Positions 1-7,403 of a stretch of 22,925 nucleotides of DNA are shown one piece after another. The position numbers and the translations under genes were made by a program. The stretch covers positions 1 to 22,925 of the forward strand of contig CALGNW010000161.1 in the NCBI GenBank assembly GCA_937958345.1, given 5' to 3'. Each line of letters opens with the position of its first letter. The stretch's first letter is position 1. This DNA comes from an uncultured Neomegalonema sp. (lineage in GTDB: Bacteria > Pseudomonadota > Alphaproteobacteria > Rhodobacterales > Rhodobacteraceae). The notes beneath the pieces were generated by a model. It worked only from the letters and a program-made list of their open reading frames with translations, ran no database searches and had not been told where the DNA came from.

Positions 1-1041
1 CCGGTCCGTGCCGACGCCAAGCTCACGCAGTTTGTCCGGCACGCCCAACTCAGTGCGCAGAGCCATCACGTAATCAAAAAACCCAGTGAACCCGCCTGCG
101 ATGCCGAGGTAGTTCGCCGCCTCAGCAATGCGATCCTCAACCACGGCACGGTTCATTTCCAGTACCGGAGGGATCACCACGGCGTTCGTCATGCCGTGAT
201 GGGTATTATAAATCGCGCCAACCGGGTGAGAGACGGCATGGACCGCCCCCAATCCCTTTTGAAACGCGGTTGCTCCCATCGCTGCTGCCGACATCATATG
301 CGCCCGCGCTTCTAAATCAGCGCCATCGGAAAAGGCGCGGGGTAAGTACTCTTTCACCAATCGCATCCCCTCCAGCGCGATGCCCTGACTCATGGGGTGA
401 TAGAACGGCGAGGAAAAAGCTTCGAGGCAATGAGCGAAGGCGTCCATGCCCGTTCCTGCCGTAATAATCGCGGGCATGCCCACCGTCAGTTCGGGGTCTG
501 CGATGACCACTGCCGGTAGAATTTTGGGATGGAATATAATCTTTTTGACGTGCGTTATACTGTTTGTAATGACGCTCGCGCGTCCAACTTCAGAGCCTGT
601 CCCTGCTGTGGTCGGAACGGCGATGATCGGCGCGATGGCATCGGCATCGGCGCGCGTCCACCAATCGCCGATATCCTCAAAGTCCCAGACGGGGCGCGAT
701 TGCCCGGCCATGAACGCAACGGCCTTTCCGAGGTCGAGTCCCGATCCGCCGCCAAAGGCGATGACGCCGTCATGGTTTCCCGACTGAAATGCGGCAACCC
801 CTGCGGCCAAGTTGATCTCGGTCGGGTTGGGATCGACTTCTGAAAAAAGCGCACGGCCAAGACCGGCGGCATCGAGGATATCCAGCGCCTGCGTCGTGAT
901 TGCCAGTGACGCGAGCCCCTTGTCTGTGACCAGAAGGGGATTTCTGATCCCCGCGCTGACGCAGGCCTCTGGCAGTTCAACGATCCGGCCTGCGCCAAAT
1001 TTGATCGCCGTCGGGTAAGACCAGTTTCCGATAAGCTTCAT
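1..1041 (-). CDS. iron-containing alcohol dehydrogenase (C-terminus cut by window edge)
   Basis: NAD(P)-dependent group III (iron-type) alcohol dehydrogenase, expected to be cytoplasmic and to interconvert an alcohol or hydroxy acid and its carbonyl form; the substrate cannot be read from sequence. 347 codons are visible from ATG 1041, while the family usually has about 380-390, so only the tail is missing. A nucleotide-binding GGGSGLD lies at residues 97-103 and PTTAGTGSE at 143-151. The four metal ligands fit the FucO pattern: Asp200 and His204 (GMDAFAH), His268 and His282 (AVHAVSHP...HHGM). Its start is 47 bases beyond the mcl1 stop on the same strand, so the two are probably co-transcribed. 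An AAGG lies about 11 bases before the start. Family assignment is firm; a role linked to C2/C4 metabolism is only suggested by mcl1. Confidence 0.9.
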   Translation of the reverse strand, partial: MKLIGNWSYPTAIKFGAGRIVELPEACVSAGIRNPLLVTDKGLASLAITTQALDILDAAGLGRALFSEVDPNPTEINLAAGVAAFQSGNHDGVIAFGGGSGLDLGKAVAFMAGQSRPVWDFEDIGDWWTRADADAIAPIIAVPTTAGTGSEVGRASVITNSITHVKKIIFHPKILPAVVIADPELTVGMPAIITAGTGMDAFAHCLEAFSSPFYHPMSQGIALEGMRLVKEYLPRAFSDGADLEARAHMMSAAAMGATAFQKGLGAVHAVSHPVGAIYNTHHGMTNAVVIPPVLEMNRAVVEDRIAEAANYLGIAGGFTGFFDYVMALRTELGVPDKLRELGVGTDR

Positions 1042-1088
1042 GTGCGTTGGGCCTTGATTAAATGCAATTCGGAAACGTGCCGGTCCGG

Positions 1089-2069
1089 TCAGGCTTTGCT
1101 TTCAATAAGCTCGATCTGGCTGACGACAACCTGCGCCTGCCGGGCGGAGGCGATGTCGATGAGCTTGCCGTCAAGCACAGCAGCCCCCTGACCGGCCTTT
1201 TCCGCCTCGGCCATCGCATCCAGAATCGCGCGCGCTTTCGCGACGATTTCCGGCGCCGGGGTGAAGACTTCGTTTGCAATCGCGACCTGTTTCGGGTGGA
1301 TCGCCCATTTGCCGACACAGCCCAGAATTGCCGAGCGGCGCGCCTGAGCGCGGAACGCATCATCGTCGGAAAAGTCACCAAACGGCCCGTCGACAGGCAG
1401 GATTCCGTGCTGGCGGCAGGCGGCGACCATGCGCACGATCGGATAATGCCAAGGGTCCATCGGGAAAAGGGCGCGCTCGCTGCCCGGCTCGCCGTCAGCC
1501 AGCATATCATAGCCTGCTTGCGTGCCGCCAATCCCAGTGACCTGCATTCCCATTGAGGCCGCGTAGTCGGCAACGCCAAAGCTCATTGACTGAAGCCGCG
1601 GTGTCGAGGCGGCGATTTCATCAAGGTTTTGCGCTCCGGCGGCGGTTTCGATGATGATTTCAAAACCGATTGGTTTGGTGCGCCTTTTTGCCCGCTCAAT
1701 CGCCGTCACCAACGCGTCCACTGCGTACAGGTCTTTGCCGTTTCCGACCTTAGGAATCATTATAAGATCAACGCGGTCTCCGGCATTTTCGAGAAGTTCG
1801 ACAACATCAGCGTACCAATACTCGGTATCCAGCCCGTTGATCCGAACCGACAATGATTTGTTGTTCCAGTTAATATCGTTGATCGCTTCGATGATATTCT
1901 TGCGGGCTTGCGCTTTGTCGCCCGGTGCGACCGAATCCTCGAGGTCAAGATTCACGACGTCCGCCGCAGAGTTTGCCGCTTTTTCGAAAATTGCGGGGCG
2001 GGAGCCGGGCGCAAACAACTGGCAACGGTTCGGGCGGGCGACGGGGGCAGGTTGAATCAAAAAGGACAT
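1089..2069 (-). CDS. mcl1: L-malyl-CoA / beta-methylmalyl-CoA lyase
   Basis: Cleaves beta-methylmalyl-CoA to glyoxylate plus propionyl-CoA and reversibly condenses acetyl-CoA with glyoxylate; it serves the ethylmalonyl-CoA pathway of acetate assimilation in Rhodobacterales. It is a CitE-like TIM barrel of 326 residues; the Rhodobacter enzyme is of similar length. Visible signatures: RPNRCQLFAPGSRP near the N-terminus, VVNLDLEDSV at about 38-47, Arg76 in SVRINGLDT, Glu141 in EIIIETAAG and Asp168 in FGVADYAASMG as Mg2+ ligands, and PVDGPFGDFSDD near 225-236. The start at 2069 was chosen over an upstream ATG at 2135 because homologues begin MSF-QPAP and a GGAG lies 7 bases before it. The frame upstream is unlike the family. 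It probably heads a unit with the downstream alcohol dehydrogenase. Confidence 0.95.
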   Translation of the reverse strand: MSFLIQPAPVARPNRCQLFAPGSRPAIFEKAANSAADVVNLDLEDSVAPGDKAQARKNIIEAINDINWNNKSLSVRINGLDTEYWYADVVELLENAGDRVDLIMIPKVGNGKDLYAVDALVTAIERAKRRTKPIGFEIIIETAAGAQNLDEIAASTPRLQSMSFGVADYAASMGMQVTGIGGTQAGYDMLADGEPGSERALFPMDPWHYPIVRMVAACRQHGILPVDGPFGDFSDDDAFRAQARRSAILGCVGKWAIHPKQVAIANEVFTPAPEIVAKARAILDAMAEAEKAGQGAAVLDGKLIDIASARQAQVVVSQIELIESKA

Positions 2070-2106
2070 GTAGCGGCTCCGCAAACAGAGTAATATTGTT
2101 GCGCAG

Positions 2107-2135
2107 GCTTTGGCGGGAGGGCAAGCGGAAGTCAA
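2107..2135 (-). promoter_or_regulatory. possible mcl1 promoter
   Basis: On the minus strand a TTGACT -35-like hexamer occupies 2135-2130, preceded by C as in many alphaproteobacterial promoters. Seventeen bases later comes CAAAGC, a poor -10 match. It lies about 60 bases upstream of the mcl1 start. The -10 is weak, so this is only a candidate. Confidence 0.25.
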
Positions 2136-2170
2136 GGTTTGTGCAGATTTTGGGGCTGGCGGTTAAAATT

Positions 2171-2200
2171 GAGAGGTCGGGCTGGGCTTCCCGACCCCTC
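2171..2200 (-). terminator. hairpin, possible intrinsic terminator or attenuator upstream of mcl1
   Basis: A seven-base perfect stem, GGTCGGG/CCCGACC, with an eight-base loop extends to ten pairs across one mismatch. Read on the minus strand it is followed by AATTTT. It would end a transcript starting further upstream on that strand, or act as an attenuator for mcl1. The T run is short. Confidence 0.4.
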
Positions 2201-2510
2201 GGCGCGCCCACCGGGTTGCGGTTGGGTCGATGTGACGGGCGCACCCCCTCCTGTCGGAGAGTTCCTGCCGGACCGGTCTTGCCGGGACAGCGCGCGATTG
2301 CGCTGTGTGCGGCCTGATCGGTCGGGCGTGCGGCTGGTCTAAATCAGGCTGTCCGCATCGTCCTGTGAGAAGGCCATCGTCAGATCATCCACTGTATCAC
2401 TGTGCTGAAACGCCGCTGGCTTCGGATTCCGTCGTTAAATTCGACAATAATTTGAGCGCGGGGTGGTTGATGCTCCAATCGGTTAACCATTCGGTCCCTA
2501 AAATGTCAGG

Positions 2511-4043
2511 ATGTACGGTAAGATTCATAAGTGCCTGTTGCCGGTGGCTTTACTGATCGCATCCATGGGGGCGGTCGGCGCCGCGCCGCAAAATGGCGGG
2601 CTGAAACTTGAAACCGGAGCGATGCTGAGCTGGTCGTTGTCGGATTATACCCCGACGCCTGCTCTGGGAATCGCCATTCCTGCAACCGTTTCGTGGACGT
2701 CTTCGGGAATGAGCCTTCCGGTTGAAATAGACCTCTCGACAAACTACGCGGCGTATATCGAGCAATGGGAGTTGTCGCTGTACCGCGAAAGCGATTCAAA
2801 ACGACGACATCCCATCCGCCAATGGCGCAGGCCCGCCGCCGAATTTGACGCGGGCGTCAGTTGGGATGGAACGGTGGAGAACGGGCCGCCCCTTCGGCCC
2901 GGTGAAACCATCGTCGCCTTGTTGCGCGTGCGTGATGTCGCAGGCAATATCGACGAGGCTCAACCCCAGACCATGCTGATCTCGCGCTATCTTATGGCTG
3001 CGCAAAAACGAAAATACGCGCGAATAACCGCGGAACGGCGAGGGTCTGTCGCAGCAGGAGATTCCCCCGCTAAACAAACTATTCCGGTTACGGGACATAC
3101 GCTTGATGTCTGGGTTGACGGCGAACCGGATACCCCGCCGATGCATCTTTCGGGATTGGCGATGGATTCGACCGGACCCGGAGACTGGCACTTGTCGCAG
3201 ATATTGCCGGGCGGTGCCTATGGCCTGAAGGCGCAGACAGAGAGGCCAATCATCGGCGGCGCGCGCCTCGTCTCTGTCGGTCGATTCGAAGTTCTGGTTC
3301 CTTCGGGCAGCGATACGCTTGCGGCGGTCAAAGGGACGGGGAATATCGACCGTCAGCCGCTGTCTTACGACGTTTCCGGATTGTCGCGCGACGGCCTGAT
3401 ATCGGGCAGTCAGGCGGTCCGTCTGACGCTGTGGTCGCGTGAAGATGCGACGGGGCGGTACGCGCTGGCAATGGCCGACCCCGGTCAATCCGCGGGCCTG
3501 TATCGTGATGAAAGAAACCGCAGTATCGTTCGTTTTCCGGCGGCTCGCCGCGAGATACCGTGGGGGGGGCGGCAGGACCCCCGCGAACCCTCTGAACCTG
3601 TTAAAATGCGGGCAAGATATCCGGCAGCCGGAGATCAGCCGGTTTTCCTGCCGCATACCGACATCAGCGACGAGAAATTCTTCGTATCGCTTCGCGCGCC
3701 GACCGCCTCGCCAACCTACATGGCGGAAACCAAGCATTTCGAGCTGGAACCGCTTCAGGGGATCGTTGCTTTTACCGAGGCTGGTAAATCGCTGATTTAC
3801 CGCTATCAGGCGGCAGCGGGCGGAGAAGCGCACCTTGATCTTGCGTATTTCGTCCGGCCCACGCTGGCTGGCATGGCGATTCACCGGCCTGACGGAGAGG
3901 CGTTTGTTTTCCCGGACAATGGCGGCCCGGCGGCAACCCGCTATGGCGGGGATCTGCCCGGAGCTTCGGCTGATGAAGACGGGGCGTCAGCATCTGGCCA
4001 GAGTTGGTTCCGACGCAATCTTGGTTGGTTACTGTCCGATTAA
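2511..4043 (+). CDS. secreted protein of unknown function with an Ig/FlgD-like segment
   Basis: I do not recognise this family. It has 510 residues with an N-terminal signal peptide: a basic stretch MYGKIHK, a hydrophobic core LLPVALLIASMGAVG and a likely cleavage near residue 24-25 (VGAA). No further membrane helix is obvious, so a periplasmic or surface location is likely. Residues about 84-150 resemble a FlgD-type Ig fold: aromatic WELSLY, then SWDGTVENGPPLRPGE, then LRVRDVAGNIDEAQPQ. This pattern also occurs in some large OmpA-family envelope proteins. The C-terminal half has no motif I can name; the tail is rich in Gly, Ala, Asp and Ser before a final FRRNLGWLL. ATG 2511 is the first start after an in-frame stop at 2499; only a weak AGG directly abuts it, so initiation may be inefficient or the message leaderless. 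Confidence 0.75.
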   Translation: MYGKIHKCLLPVALLIASMGAVGAAPQNGGLKLETGAMLSWSLSDYTPTPALGIAIPATVSWTSSGMSLPVEIDLSTNYAAYIEQWELSLYRESDSKRRHPIRQWRRPAAEFDAGVSWDGTVENGPPLRPGETIVALLRVRDVAGNIDEAQPQTMLISRYLMAAQKRKYARITAERRGSVAAGDSPAKQTIPVTGHTLDVWVDGEPDTPPMHLSGLAMDSTGPGDWHLSQILPGGAYGLKAQTERPIIGGARLVSVGRFEVLVPSGSDTLAAVKGTGNIDRQPLSYDVSGLSRDGLISGSQAVRLTLWSREDATGRYALAMADPGQSAGLYRDERNRSIVRFPAARREIPWGGRQDPREPSEPVKMRARYPAAGDQPVFLPHTDISDEKFFVSLRAPTASPTYMAETKHFELEPLQGIVAFTEAGKSLIYRYQAAAGGEAHLDLAYFVRPTLAGMAIHRPDGEAFVFPDNGGPAATRYGGDLPGASADEDGASASGQSWFRRNLGWLLSD

Positions 4044-4052
4044 CAACGGGCC

Positions 4053-4073
4053 GCAGGGTTCCGTCCTGCAATT
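4053..4073 (+). terminator. weak hairpin after the secreted-protein gene
   Basis: GCAGG (4053-4057) pairs with CCTGC (4065-4069), extendable by one G-T pair, and AATTT follows. It lies 10 bases after the stop of the preceding gene. The stem is short and the T run poor, so it may not terminate. Confidence 0.3.
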
Positions 4074-4179
4074 TCCAAAGGTATCAAGCTTTTCTGGCCT
4101 GCGGACTATATTCCCGTCCGAAAATATGCTTTTGCTCTCTCCGACATTGATAAGTCGAGACTTTGACGAGGAGAGTATC

Positions 4180-4494
4180 ATGCGATTTCTGGCTTGGATT
4201 TTTCTTATTCTGACGGTCGTTGCCCTGTTTTTTGATTGGCAGGCGATCGGCGAAGCCGGTGAGTTCGTCCTGCGTCCGCTCGGGACTTTGTGGAGCGAGA
4301 TACACACGGCCAGCTTGCAGCAGTTGCAGCCAGCGATAGAGCGGCATGTGTCGCCCGGTCTGTGGGACAGTGTTGTACAGCCGATCCTCACAAGCCCCGC
4401 TGTCTTGGTTTTCGGCATTCCCTTTCTGGTTTTCCACGTTTTGTCGGGAATGTTCCGTCGTCCGCGCCGACACTATAACAACGAGCCAGTATGA
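4180..4494 (+). CDS. small membrane protein translationally coupled to ribB
   Basis: A 104-residue protein with two hydrophobic segments, one at the N-terminus (FLAWIFLILTVVALFFDW, about 3-20) and one near residues 72-90 (AVLVFGIPFLVFHVLSG), followed by a basic tail RRPRRHYNN. Between them lies a soluble stretch with LRPLGTLWSEIH and PGLWDSVVQPIL. This layout resembles small alphaproteobacterial proteins often labelled PetM-like, but I assign no function. The reading frame is open further upstream; ATG 4180 is chosen because GAGGAG lies 6 bases before it and the hydrophobic helix starts there. Its stop overlaps the ribB start by four bases (ATGA), so ribB is probably translated by coupling. 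Confidence 0.8.
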   Translation: MRFLAWIFLILTVVALFFDWQAIGEAGEFVLRPLGTLWSEIHTASLQQLQPAIERHVSPGLWDSVVQPILTSPAVLVFGIPFLVFHVLSGMFRRPRRHYNNEPV

Positions 4495-5579
4495 AACTCG
4501 ATCCTATCGAAGATGCGATTGCGGCCATTGCAAACGGCGAGTGCATCATAGTTGTTGACGACGCCGACCGCGAAAACGAAGGCGATCTTGTTATGGCCGC
4601 CTCAAAGGCCAGCAAGGAAGCTATGTCGTTTGTCATCAAGGCAGGTGGACTGGTCTGTGCGCCGATATTGGCAAGCGAAGCACGCCGGTTGAAGCTGGAA
4701 CCGATGGCGCGCGAGAACGATGCTCCGTTGGCGACTGCCTTTACCGTGTCGGTCGATTATAAAGAAGGACTGACAACCGGTATCAACGCGAATGAACGCG
4801 CCTCAACCGTCCGTGCGCTTGCGAACGGTAATGTCGGGGCCGAAGATTTTGTGCGACCCGGCCATATTTTCCCGCTGGTTGCAAAAGACGGCGGCGTCCT
4901 GATCCGTTCAGGCCATACCGAGGCTGCGGTAGATCTGGCGCGGTTGGCGGGCGAACCTCCGGCGGGACTGATTTGCGAAATACTCGGCCCCGACGGTGAT
5001 GCGCTGATCGGCGACGGGCTGATGAATTTTGCGAACGAGAACAATCTTAAGGTCATTTCGATTGCCGACCTCATTGCCTACCGCCAGCAGCGGGAGAAGC
5101 TGGTGACGCGTGAGGCGACTTTTGAGTTGATGACGGAAATCGGCCCAGCGGAGGCGCATGTTTACTCGACGCCTTTCGACGAGGCGCACCATATCGCTCT
5201 GGTCTATGGCGATGTCAGTGGCCGTACAGGCGCGCTAACCCGCCTGCACCGCCAGACCCCGATTGAGGACGTGTTTGGCGGTTCCAGTTCAGCGATCAAT
5301 CGCTCGATGGTGGCAATCGAAAAGGCGGGCCATGGCGTCATCGTGTACCTGCGCGAGGGCGCTGTCGGGGTCACCGCTCAACGTCCTGAGTGGGAAGAGG
5401 GCGACGGCGGAGAAAGTAGCGCGACACGCATGGAAGCGTGGCGCGAGGTCGGTCTCGGAGCCCAAATTTTGCGCGACCTTGGTGTCAGCTCGATCTCGCT
5501 TCTTTCGTCGCAGGAACGAGATTATGTCGGTCTGTCAGGCTTCGGTATCGAGATTACCGGAACAACAATTCTGGAATAA
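4491..5579 (+). CDS. ribB: 3,4-dihydroxy-2-butanone 4-phosphate synthase with degenerate GTP cyclohydrolase II-like domain
   Basis: Makes 3,4-dihydroxy-2-butanone 4-phosphate from ribulose 5-phosphate for riboflavin synthesis. The 362 residues form two parts. Residues 1-200 are a complete RibB domain: DDADRENEGD at 23-32 (acidic metal-binding loop), GHIFPLV near 124-130, the GHTEAAVDLARLAG signature from 141, and CEILGPDGD near 162. Residues about 205-362 keep the outline of GTP cyclohydrolase II, but the three zinc cysteines expected in the H-x-E-C and R-C-D-C-G motifs are replaced (Thr256, Ser267 and Ile269 by my alignment), and the YAxQD-type catalytic region is absent. The C-terminal half is therefore unlikely to open GTP. 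Such proteins are common in this bacterial group and imply a separate ribA elsewhere. The start overlaps the preceding gene by four bases. Confidence 0.93.
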   Translation: MKLDPIEDAIAAIANGECIIVVDDADRENEGDLVMAASKASKEAMSFVIKAGGLVCAPILASEARRLKLEPMARENDAPLATAFTVSVDYKEGLTTGINANERASTVRALANGNVGAEDFVRPGHIFPLVAKDGGVLIRSGHTEAAVDLARLAGEPPAGLICEILGPDGDALIGDGLMNFANENNLKVISIADLIAYRQQREKLVTREATFELMTEIGPAEAHVYSTPFDEAHHIALVYGDVSGRTGALTRLHRQTPIEDVFGGSSSAINRSMVAIEKAGHGVIVYLREGAVGVTAQRPEWEEGDGGESSATRMEAWREVGLGAQILRDLGVSSISLLSSQERDYVGLSGFGIEITGTTILE

Positions 5580-5918
5580 TCGCCGCAGAGGCGTGAGACC
5601 TGCGATCCGTATTGAGTCAAACCGGCTGTACGCTGTCGGTATTTTGTGTGTAGCCAAAGCCCTTTGTAGAGAAGGCTGCCGGTGTGCCGAAAACTGTACT
5701 GGGTTTCTGCATCTTGCAATGAATTGCGCAGTCATTCTTTTGCAAAACGGGAAGATATTCCTCTCGTCTTGTAGATAAATTCGTCTCTTTGTTTTGTAAA
5801 AATGGCCAATATTTCAATTAAATCATATAATTAGACATAGTTTTATTTTCACTGATAACTTTGGAACAGTGTTTGATTGCTTAAATGCACTGAATGGAAA
5901 TTCTTGAGGGAGCATTCA
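5580..5918. other. AT-rich intergenic region upstream of the ldtR unit
   Basis: No gene is visible. The first hundred bases have ordinary composition; from about 5700 the sequence becomes strongly AT-rich, including a TTTTGCAAAA palindrome near 5738-5747 and the stretch 5812-5860. A possible promoter is TAGACA (5832-5837), 17 bases, then ATAACT (5855-5860), but the match is weak. No clear terminator for ribB was found. Confidence 0.45.
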
Positions 5919-5981
5919 ATGCCGGATCAAACGCGATCAAAGGGACTGGGCGTGCAATCCACCTGTGAGGTGGCGACATGA
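5919..5981 (+). CDS. 20-codon upstream ORF coupled to the ldtR-like gene
   Basis: Starts at ATG 5919 with a good ribosome-binding site (GAGGGAG at 5906-5912, six bases before the ATG) and encodes MPDQ...CEVAT, 20 residues, with no run of one amino acid and no hydrophobic segment. Its TGA overlaps the ATG of the following MarR-type gene by four bases (ATGA), the arrangement expected for translational coupling. I do not recognise the peptide. It could be a leader peptide controlling the regulator, or the remnant of a longer N-terminus. Confidence 0.5.
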   Translation: MPDQTRSKGLGVQSTCEVAT

Positions 5982-6487
5982 GTGCGATGGCCCACCCTGT
6001 CTACGCCGAAGAGCTCGATGACGCAGGCGACGTCTTAAGCGGATACAAAAGCTGTCTGTCGTTTATCGAGCGCCTTCACCGCATGCTTCTTGATGTCATC
6101 AAGGACGAATTCGAGCGATTGAAGGTCCATGATGTGACGAGTCAGCAGGCCTTGCTGATGTACAACATTGCCGACAAAGAAGTAACGATCGGCGAGTTGA
6201 AGGCGCGCGGGTATTATCTCGGTTCAAACGCCTCGTATACGCTCAAAAAGCTCGTCGATGGCGGGTACGTCGTGAACGAGAGGTGCAGTATTGATCGCCG
6301 CGTCACGCGGATCAAGCTGACGGAAAAAGGCCGCGACATCGTGCATCTTCTTGCCGAACTCTGGGCGCGGCACGTCGAGGCGCTGTCGGAGCGCGAAGGC
6401 TTGGACGGTCCCGATCTGCAGGCGATGGAACGGTCGATGCGATCCCTGGAGCGATTCTGGTCCGATAAGATCCGCTACATCTATTAG
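5978..6487 (+). CDS. ldtR: LdtR-like MarR-family winged-helix transcriptional regulator
   Basis: A 169-residue DNA-binding regulator. The core at about 50-120 is a winged helix: SQQALLMYNIADKEVTIGEL, then the recognition helix region YYLGSNASYTLKKLVDGGYV, then a wing containing CSIDRRVTRIKLTEKG. The YLGSN-SY-LKKLV pattern with DRR in the wing is characteristic of LdtR, known from Liberibacter and Rhizobiales to control an L,D-transpeptidase and cell-envelope stress genes. The flanking helices (residues 22-45 and 125-165) would form the dimer interface. No L,D-transpeptidase gene lies nearby. A GAGG at 5967-5970 precedes ATG 5978, and the gene overlaps the 20-codon ORF in front, so its expression may depend on that ORF. 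Subfamily naming is from motif recall. Confidence 0.82.
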   Translation: MSAMAHPVYAEELDDAGDVLSGYKSCLSFIERLHRMLLDVIKDEFERLKVHDVTSQQALLMYNIADKEVTIGELKARGYYLGSNASYTLKKLVDGGYVVNERCSIDRRVTRIKLTEKGRDIVHLLAELWARHVEALSEREGLDGPDLQAMERSMRSLERFWSDKIRYIY

Positions 6488-6491
6488 ATGT

Positions 6492-6510
6492 CGCTGCAGA
6501 CGCAGCGTTT
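6492..6510 (+). terminator. intrinsic terminator after the ldtR-like gene
   Basis: CGCTGC (6492-6497), loop AGAC, GCAGCG (6502-6507), then TTT. A perfect six-pair GC-rich stem lies five bases after the stop codon. The T run is short. Confidence 0.5.
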
Positions 6511-6524
6511 AACAAGCTGCACGG

Positions 6525-6543
6525 GGCCGGATGTTGTCCGGCC
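6525..6543. terminator. symmetric hairpin between convergent ldtR and speE
   Basis: GGCCGGA (6525-6531) pairs perfectly with TCCGGCC (6537-6543) around the loop TGTTG, and its right edge touches the speE stop. There is no T tract on either side, so it may block converging transcription or protect a 3' end rather than act as a classic terminator. Confidence 0.45.
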
Positions 6544-7403
6544 TAGGGCATCAGTTCGCGGATATAGTTCGGTAGCGCGAACGCCGCCTTGTGGACTTCG
6601 GGCGTGTAGTACCGCGTTTTCAATGCTGCCTCGGCAAAGCGGGCTTGTAGAACCGGCAATTCGGTCGCGCGTGCCGCATCGGATTTTGCGCCCCAACCCA
6701 GAGCCATCGGCCCGCCAGCATAGGTCGGTACGTGGGTGAGGTAGCATCCCCAGTCCGCGAACAGCGCCTTGAAGGCGCGCATCGTTCCGGTCAACTCGCT
6801 GCCCTGCATAAACGGAACTCCGTTTTGAGTGACGATGATGCCATCGTCGTTAAGCAGCGCCCGTGCGTGATCGTAGAACGTGTTGGTGAACAGCACTTCG
6901 CCGGGACCGATGGGGTCGGTCGAATCCACGATCATCACGTCGTATTTCCGGTCGGTATCGCGGACAAACGCGGCACCGTCGGCAATGACGAGATCCAGTC
7001 GGGGATCGTTGAACGCACCGGCGGAAATCGACGGCAGATATTCCTTTGAGAAGTCGACGACGCCAGCGTCAATCTCGACCATCGTGACGTGCTCAACGGT
7101 GCTGTGACGCAAGACTTCGCGGGCCATTCCGCCATCGCCGCCGCCGATGATAAGCACACGCCTTGCCGCCCCATGGGCGAGGATCGGCACATGTGACAGC
7201 ATTTCGTGGTACATATACTCATCGCCGGTCGTCGTTTGGACGACGCCGTCGAGTGTCAGGACGCGCCCGAGCTTGGCGTTCTCGAATACACGCAACCGCT
7301 GATGTGCGGTCTGGCTGTCGTAAAGAACCGTATCTTCGCGAAGCATTTGTCCGTAGCCGTCGTGCAAGGCTTCAACCGACCAACCGGGCACATCATTAGA
7401 CAT
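6543..7403 (-). CDS. speE: spermidine synthase (polyamine aminopropyltransferase)
   Basis: Transfers the aminopropyl group from decarboxylated S-adenosylmethionine to putrescine, giving spermidine, in the cytoplasm. 286 residues, the normal length. Visible: N-terminal beta domain up to about residue 60 with TLDGVVQTT and DEYMYHEMLSHVP; the Rossmann glycine loop IIGGGDGG at 85-92; acidic MVEIDAGVV near 108; the gate and catalytic aspartates Asp160 and Asp163 in MIVDSTDPIGPG. The start ATG 7403 overlaps the speD stop by one base (TAATG), so the two proteins are translationally coupled, matching speD's role as supplier of the co-substrate. Nothing is missing. Confidence 0.95.
   Translation of the reverse strand: MSNDVPGWSVEALHDGYGQMLREDTVLYDSQTAHQRLRVFENAKLGRVLTLDGVVQTTTGDEYMYHEMLSHVPILAHGAARRVLIIGGGDGGMAREVLRHSTVEHVTMVEIDAGVVDFSKEYLPSISAGAFNDPRLDLVIADGAAFVRDTDRKYDVMIVDSTDPIGPGEVLFTNTFYDHARALLNDDGIIVTQNGVPFMQGSELTGTMRAFKALFADWGCYLTHVPTYAGGPMALGWGAKSDAARATELPVLQARFAEAALKTRYYTPEVHKAAFALPNYIRELMP

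Larger units (their letters stand above)
2070..2510. other. hairpin-rich intergenic region, no convincing gene
   Basis: 441 bases between the divergent mcl1 and the secreted-protein gene. It is GC-rich in its first two thirds and contains several inverted repeats: GGTCGGG/CCCGACC at 2175-2181 and 2190-2196, ACAGCGC/GCGCTGT at 2287-2293 and 2300-2306, and on the minus strand GGTGCGCCC paired with GGGCGCGCC just before the first hairpin. A short minus-strand reading frame ends at TAG 2342 with acidic residues (DDLTMAFSQDDADSLI) but has no clear start. A TTAACCAT, which resembles a CtrA half site, sits at 2483-2490. I could not match any known RNA family. Confidence 0.5.

Noticed and set aside
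1945..2244. 99-codon minus-strand frame starting at GTG 2244 after AGGAGG
   Set aside because: It overlaps mcl1 out of frame by 125 bases, runs through the hairpin at 2171-2200 and has proline/arginine-rich shadow composition, although its start site looks good.
2796..3884. 362-codon open frame on the minus strand
   Set aside because: It lies wholly opposite the secreted-protein gene, which has a signal peptide; the antisense product is Arg-rich without motifs.
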